Origin: Verrucomicrobiota bacterium
Lineage (GTDB): Bacteria; Verrucomicrobiota; Verrucomicrobiia; Verrucomicrobiales; DEV007
Assembly (NCBI GenBank): GCA_020630835.1
Contig: JAHDIL010000002.1
Coordinates: 7,042-15,129, forward strand
Length of the DNA: 8,088 bases
Direction: 5' to 3'
How positions within the stretch are numbered: position 1 is the stretch's first letter; every line of letters begins with the position of its first letter. This document shows positions 6,261-8,088 of the stretch, in pieces. The notes under the pieces were generated by a model. It was given only the letters and a program-made list of their open reading frames with translations, made no database searches and was not told the DNA's origin. Made by a program: the position numbers and the translations under genes.

Positions 6261-6280
6261 CGATAGACAGCCATCTATCG
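6261..6280. repeat. Perfect hairpin just after ilvN
   Basis: CGATAGA (6261-6267) and TCTATCG (6274-6280) are exact inverted repeats around a 6-base spacer. The structure starts 7 bases after the ilvN stop codon on the minus strand. No T-run follows it, so by itself it is not an intrinsic terminator. It may protect the 3' end of the message or act together with the palindrome further downstream. Confidence 0.45.
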
Positions 6281-6287
6281 TTCACAC

Positions 6288-6833
6288 TTAGGTGCTCGTT
6301 TCGCCCCGTGCCATAACCACCTTGCCCGTGCGCACCGTCTCGATAATCTCATGGTTCGAGATGAGACGGACGGCCGCATCTACCTTATCACTCGCGCCCT
6401 CAATGCGGATGATGATCGATTCCTCGCTTAGGTCGACCGTCTTACCACCGAAATGCTCGCAGATTTGTAAAAGCTCAGTCCGAGCCTCGGTGCTGGAGAC
6501 GCTCACTTTGATCAAGGCAAGCTCACGAACTACCGAGTTCTCAGGGGTATGCTCAGCCGCATGGATGACATCCACTAGCTTGTTGCACTGAAGAATGATC
6601 TGGGGCAATCCGGCTGGATCGCCACTGATACCCAAAGTTAGACGCGAGAACTGCGGGTCTCGCCCCTGTGAAACAACAAGGGAATCAATATTGTAGGCAC
6701 GACGTGCAAAAATCTGACAAATACGCATTAACACTCCTGGAGTGTTATTGACGAACATACTCAGTGTGTGACCACCAAGAATGTCCGGGCTCGCGGCAGG
6801 CTCTGTGTCGGTCGTTGTGATAGAACGGCTCAT
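6288..6833 (-). CDS. ilvN: Acetolactate synthase small (regulatory) subunit
   Basis: A 181-residue regulatory subunit of acetohydroxyacid synthase, which binds IlvB and usually carries feedback control by valine. An ACT domain spans about 22-95, with the typical HTLSMFVNNTPGVLMRI start (G33-V34-L35 and R37) and the ARRAYNIDSLVVSQ segment. The C-terminal small-subunit domain spans about 98-172 (RELALIKV, then EESIIIRIEGASDKVDA). It is slightly longer than the roughly 160-residue norm, mostly through a 20-residue polar N-terminal tail rich in Ser, Thr and acidic residues. The ATG at 6833 is preferred over an in-frame ATG at 6881, because the latter lies inside a strong hairpin and adds a stretch lacking family similarity. 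There is no Shine-Dalgarno site; a 17-base pyrimidine tract runs up to the start codon instead. It lies 74 bp downstream of ilvB as the second gene of the operon. Confidence 0.94.
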   Translation of the reverse strand: MSRSITTTDTEPAASPDILGGHTLSMFVNNTPGVLMRICQIFARRAYNIDSLVVSQGRDPQFSRLTLGISGDPAGLPQIILQCNKLVDVIHAAEHTPENSVVRELALIKVSVSSTEARTELLQICEHFGGKTVDLSEESIIIRIEGASDKVDAAVRLISNHEIIETVRTGKVVMARGETST

Positions 6834-6872
6834 GAAAGAAGAAAAAGAAGTTAAGAGATAGAGATTTTTTAT

Positions 6873-6902
6873 CCGCCCCATGCGGCTGACGCACGGGGCC
6901 GG
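6873..6902 (-). other. Intercistronic ilvB-ilvN hairpin
   Basis: CCGCCCCATGCG (6873-6884) pairs with CGCACGGGG (6890-6898) and CGG (6900-6902) around a 5-base loop: 12 pairs with one wobble and one single-base bulge. In the message it begins 5 bases after the ilvB stop codon. It is followed by an A-run and not a U-run in the RNA, so it is not an intrinsic terminator. Likely roles are message protection or processing, or setting the IlvB to IlvN ratio; these are inferred. Confidence 0.6.
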
Positions 6903-6907
6903 GGATG

Positions 6908-8088
6908 TTAGGTGGAACCAACAGGCTTTGCCATCTTCGTCTTAGGCGGTTCCGTCAACATATCCTCCAAGGCAGCCCCGGCGGGAATCATTGGGAATAC
7001 GTTGTCAGTCTTAACACACTCAGCATTGATCAATACGGGGCCGTCATTGTAGTCAAGAGCCTCTTGCAGCTTCTTCTTCACATCGGCAGGTCGCTTAATA
7101 TTGATTCCTTTTACGCCGTATGATTCAGCAAGCTTCACGAAGTCAGGATTACCCTCGAGGTCAACACCACTTTCGCGATTGTCGAAAAAGAGCTCCTGCC
7201 ACTGACGCACCATACCGAGGTAGTGGTTGTTCAGCACTAAGATCTTCACGGGCAACTTGTGGATAGCCGCGGTAGCAAGTTCGCAAAGGGTCATCTGGAA
7301 ACCTCCATCACCAGCAACTGCGATCACGGTTTGGTCAGGGCACGCAAACTGGGCTCCAATGGCGGCCGGGAAACCAAAGCCCATCGTTCCGGCACCACCG
7401 GAGGAAATCCACTTATGCTTCTTGTCGTTACGATAAAACTGTGCCGCCCACATCTGATGCTGACCGACATCTGTCGTAACGATAGCATCACCCTCTGTAA
7501 GTTCGAAAATCTCATCGATCACCTGCTGCATACGCAAACCACCCTGCTTTTTATACGACAGAGGATACTTGCGCTTGTAACCACCGAGATGCACCAGCCA
7601 GTCTTTGTGCTCCGACGCCTCCACAAGTGGCAAGAGTTGGGTCAGTGCAGCTTTCGCATCGCCTATGACAGCAATGTCGGGAACGATCATTTTATTGATC
7701 TCCGAAGGATCAATATCGATGTGAACGATTTTCGCCTGGGCACCAAATTTATCAGCTTGACCGATGATCCTGTCATCGAAACGAGAACCCACGTTAAGGA
7801 TCAGATCACATTCGCAAACGGCCTTATTGGCATAAGCTGTGCCGTGCATGCCCAACATCCCGAGTGAAAGTGGATGGCTCTCTGGAAAGACGCCCTTACC
7901 AAGCAATGTGCTGGTCACCGGGCAATCAAATTTCTCGGCGAGTTCGAGCAGCTCATTCTCCGCCCCTGCGATCATTGCTCCCTGACCAGCCAGGATAAGC
8001 GGCTTTTTCGCAAGGTTGATCAAGCGAGCCGCCTCTTCGAGGGCACTGGAGTCGATATCAAAAGCCGCCTCTGGATGGTAACCAGGAA
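6908..8088 (-). CDS. ilvB: Acetolactate synthase large (catalytic) subunit, 5' end outside the window
   Basis: The minus-strand frame is open from the right edge to a TAA at 6908-6910, giving the last 392 residues; about 180-200 N-terminal residues (most of the PYR domain) are missing. The frame runs continuously through PGYHPEAAF upstream of the TTG at 8023, so that TTG is internal and not a start. The central domain (about 20-155) carries GSRFDDR at 100-106 and the [11 protein letters not shown] nucleotide-fold segment. The C-terminal thiamine-diphosphate domain carries [10 protein letters not shown] (209-218), [17 protein letters not shown] (from 229) and GDGGFQM (GDG at 259-261) paired with NN at 286-287, then LGMVRQWQ. 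The protein ends with the PMIPAGA-type tail. The enzyme makes acetolactate or acetohydroxybutyrate, the first common step of valine, leucine and isoleucine synthesis. The adjacent ilvN identifies it as the biosynthetic enzyme, as opposed to a catabolic acetolactate synthase or another thiamine-diphosphate enzyme. Confidence 0.96.
   Translation of the reverse strand, partial: PGYHPEAAFDIDSSALEEAARLINLAKKPLILAGQGAMIAGAENELLELAEKFDCPVTSTLLGKGVFPESHPLSLGMLGMHGTAYANKAVCECDLILNVGSRFDDRIIGQADKFGAQAKIVHIDIDPSEINKMIVPDIAVIGDAKAALTQLLPLVEASEHKDWLVHLGGYKRKYPLSYKKQGGLRMQQVIDEIFELTEGDAIVTTDVGQHQMWAAQFYRNDKKHKWISSGGAGTMGFGFPAAIGAQFACPDQTVIAVAGDGGFQMTLCELATAAIHKLPVKILVLNNHYLGMVRQWQELFFDNRESGVDLEGNPDFVKLAESYGVKGINIKRPADVKKKLQEALDYNDGPVLINAECVKTDNVFPMIPAGAALEDMLTEPPKTKMAKPVGST

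Noticed and set aside
7259..7867. 202-codon plus-strand frame inside ilvB
   Set aside because: It is antisense to the conserved thiamine-diphosphate and central domains of IlvB; its length reflects codon use on the other strand.
8021..8023. TTG as the start of a shorter IlvB-like protein
   Set aside because: The frame continues to the window edge with typical acetolactate synthase sequence, so this codon is internal.
1..8088. CRISPR array, tRNA/rRNA gene, insertion sequence or defence island
   Set aside because: I looked for spaced direct repeats, cloverleaf-like RNA, transposase motifs and terminal repeats, and found none. Gaps between genes are all under 200 bp and the genes are intact apart from the two cut by the window edges.

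Overview
The window looks like a chromosomal segment of a Gram-negative bacterium with moderate GC content. The gene set fits marine Verrucomicrobiota (for example the Opitutae group), though that placement is inference from gene content and style and was not tested. It holds an outer-membrane transporter of the two-partner secretion type, an exported type I sulfatase and several housekeeping genes. Only one start codon (phhB) has a clear Shine-Dalgarno site.

Layout, left to right. Bases 1-1379 (minus) are the first 459 codons of a TpsB (FhaC/ShlB-like) transporter whose C-terminal barrel runs off the left edge. A 157-bp divergent spacer with a palindrome leads to a TatD-family metal-dependent hydrolase (plus, 1537-2328). 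It meets fabF (minus, 2331-3578) tail to tail with only 2 bp between the stop codons. Upstream of fabF on the same strand is a small membrane-anchored zinc-ribbon protein (3699-3938). A second divergent spacer separates it from a secreted sulfatase (plus, 4113-5723), which ends at a terminator that works in both directions and is shared with phhB (minus, 5826-6110), a pterin-4a-carbinolamine dehydratase. The right end is the acetolactate synthase operon read leftwards: ilvB (6908 to beyond 8088, 5' end missing), a strong intercistronic hairpin, then ilvN (6288-6833) and terminator-like hairpins.

Functionally this is a mixed neighbourhood, not one pathway. FabF elongates fatty acids, and IlvBN carries out the first common step of branched-chain amino acid synthesis. 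PhhB recycles pterin cofactors, and TatD is a nuclease or quality-control enzyme. The TpsB transporter and the sulfatase point to cell-surface secretion and use of sulfated glycans. I see no mobile element, CRISPR array, RNA gene or defence system. I do not see a convincing undescribed multi-gene system. The least explained pieces are the zinc-ribbon membrane protein beside fabF, the TpsB variant and the structured ilvB-ilvN junction.
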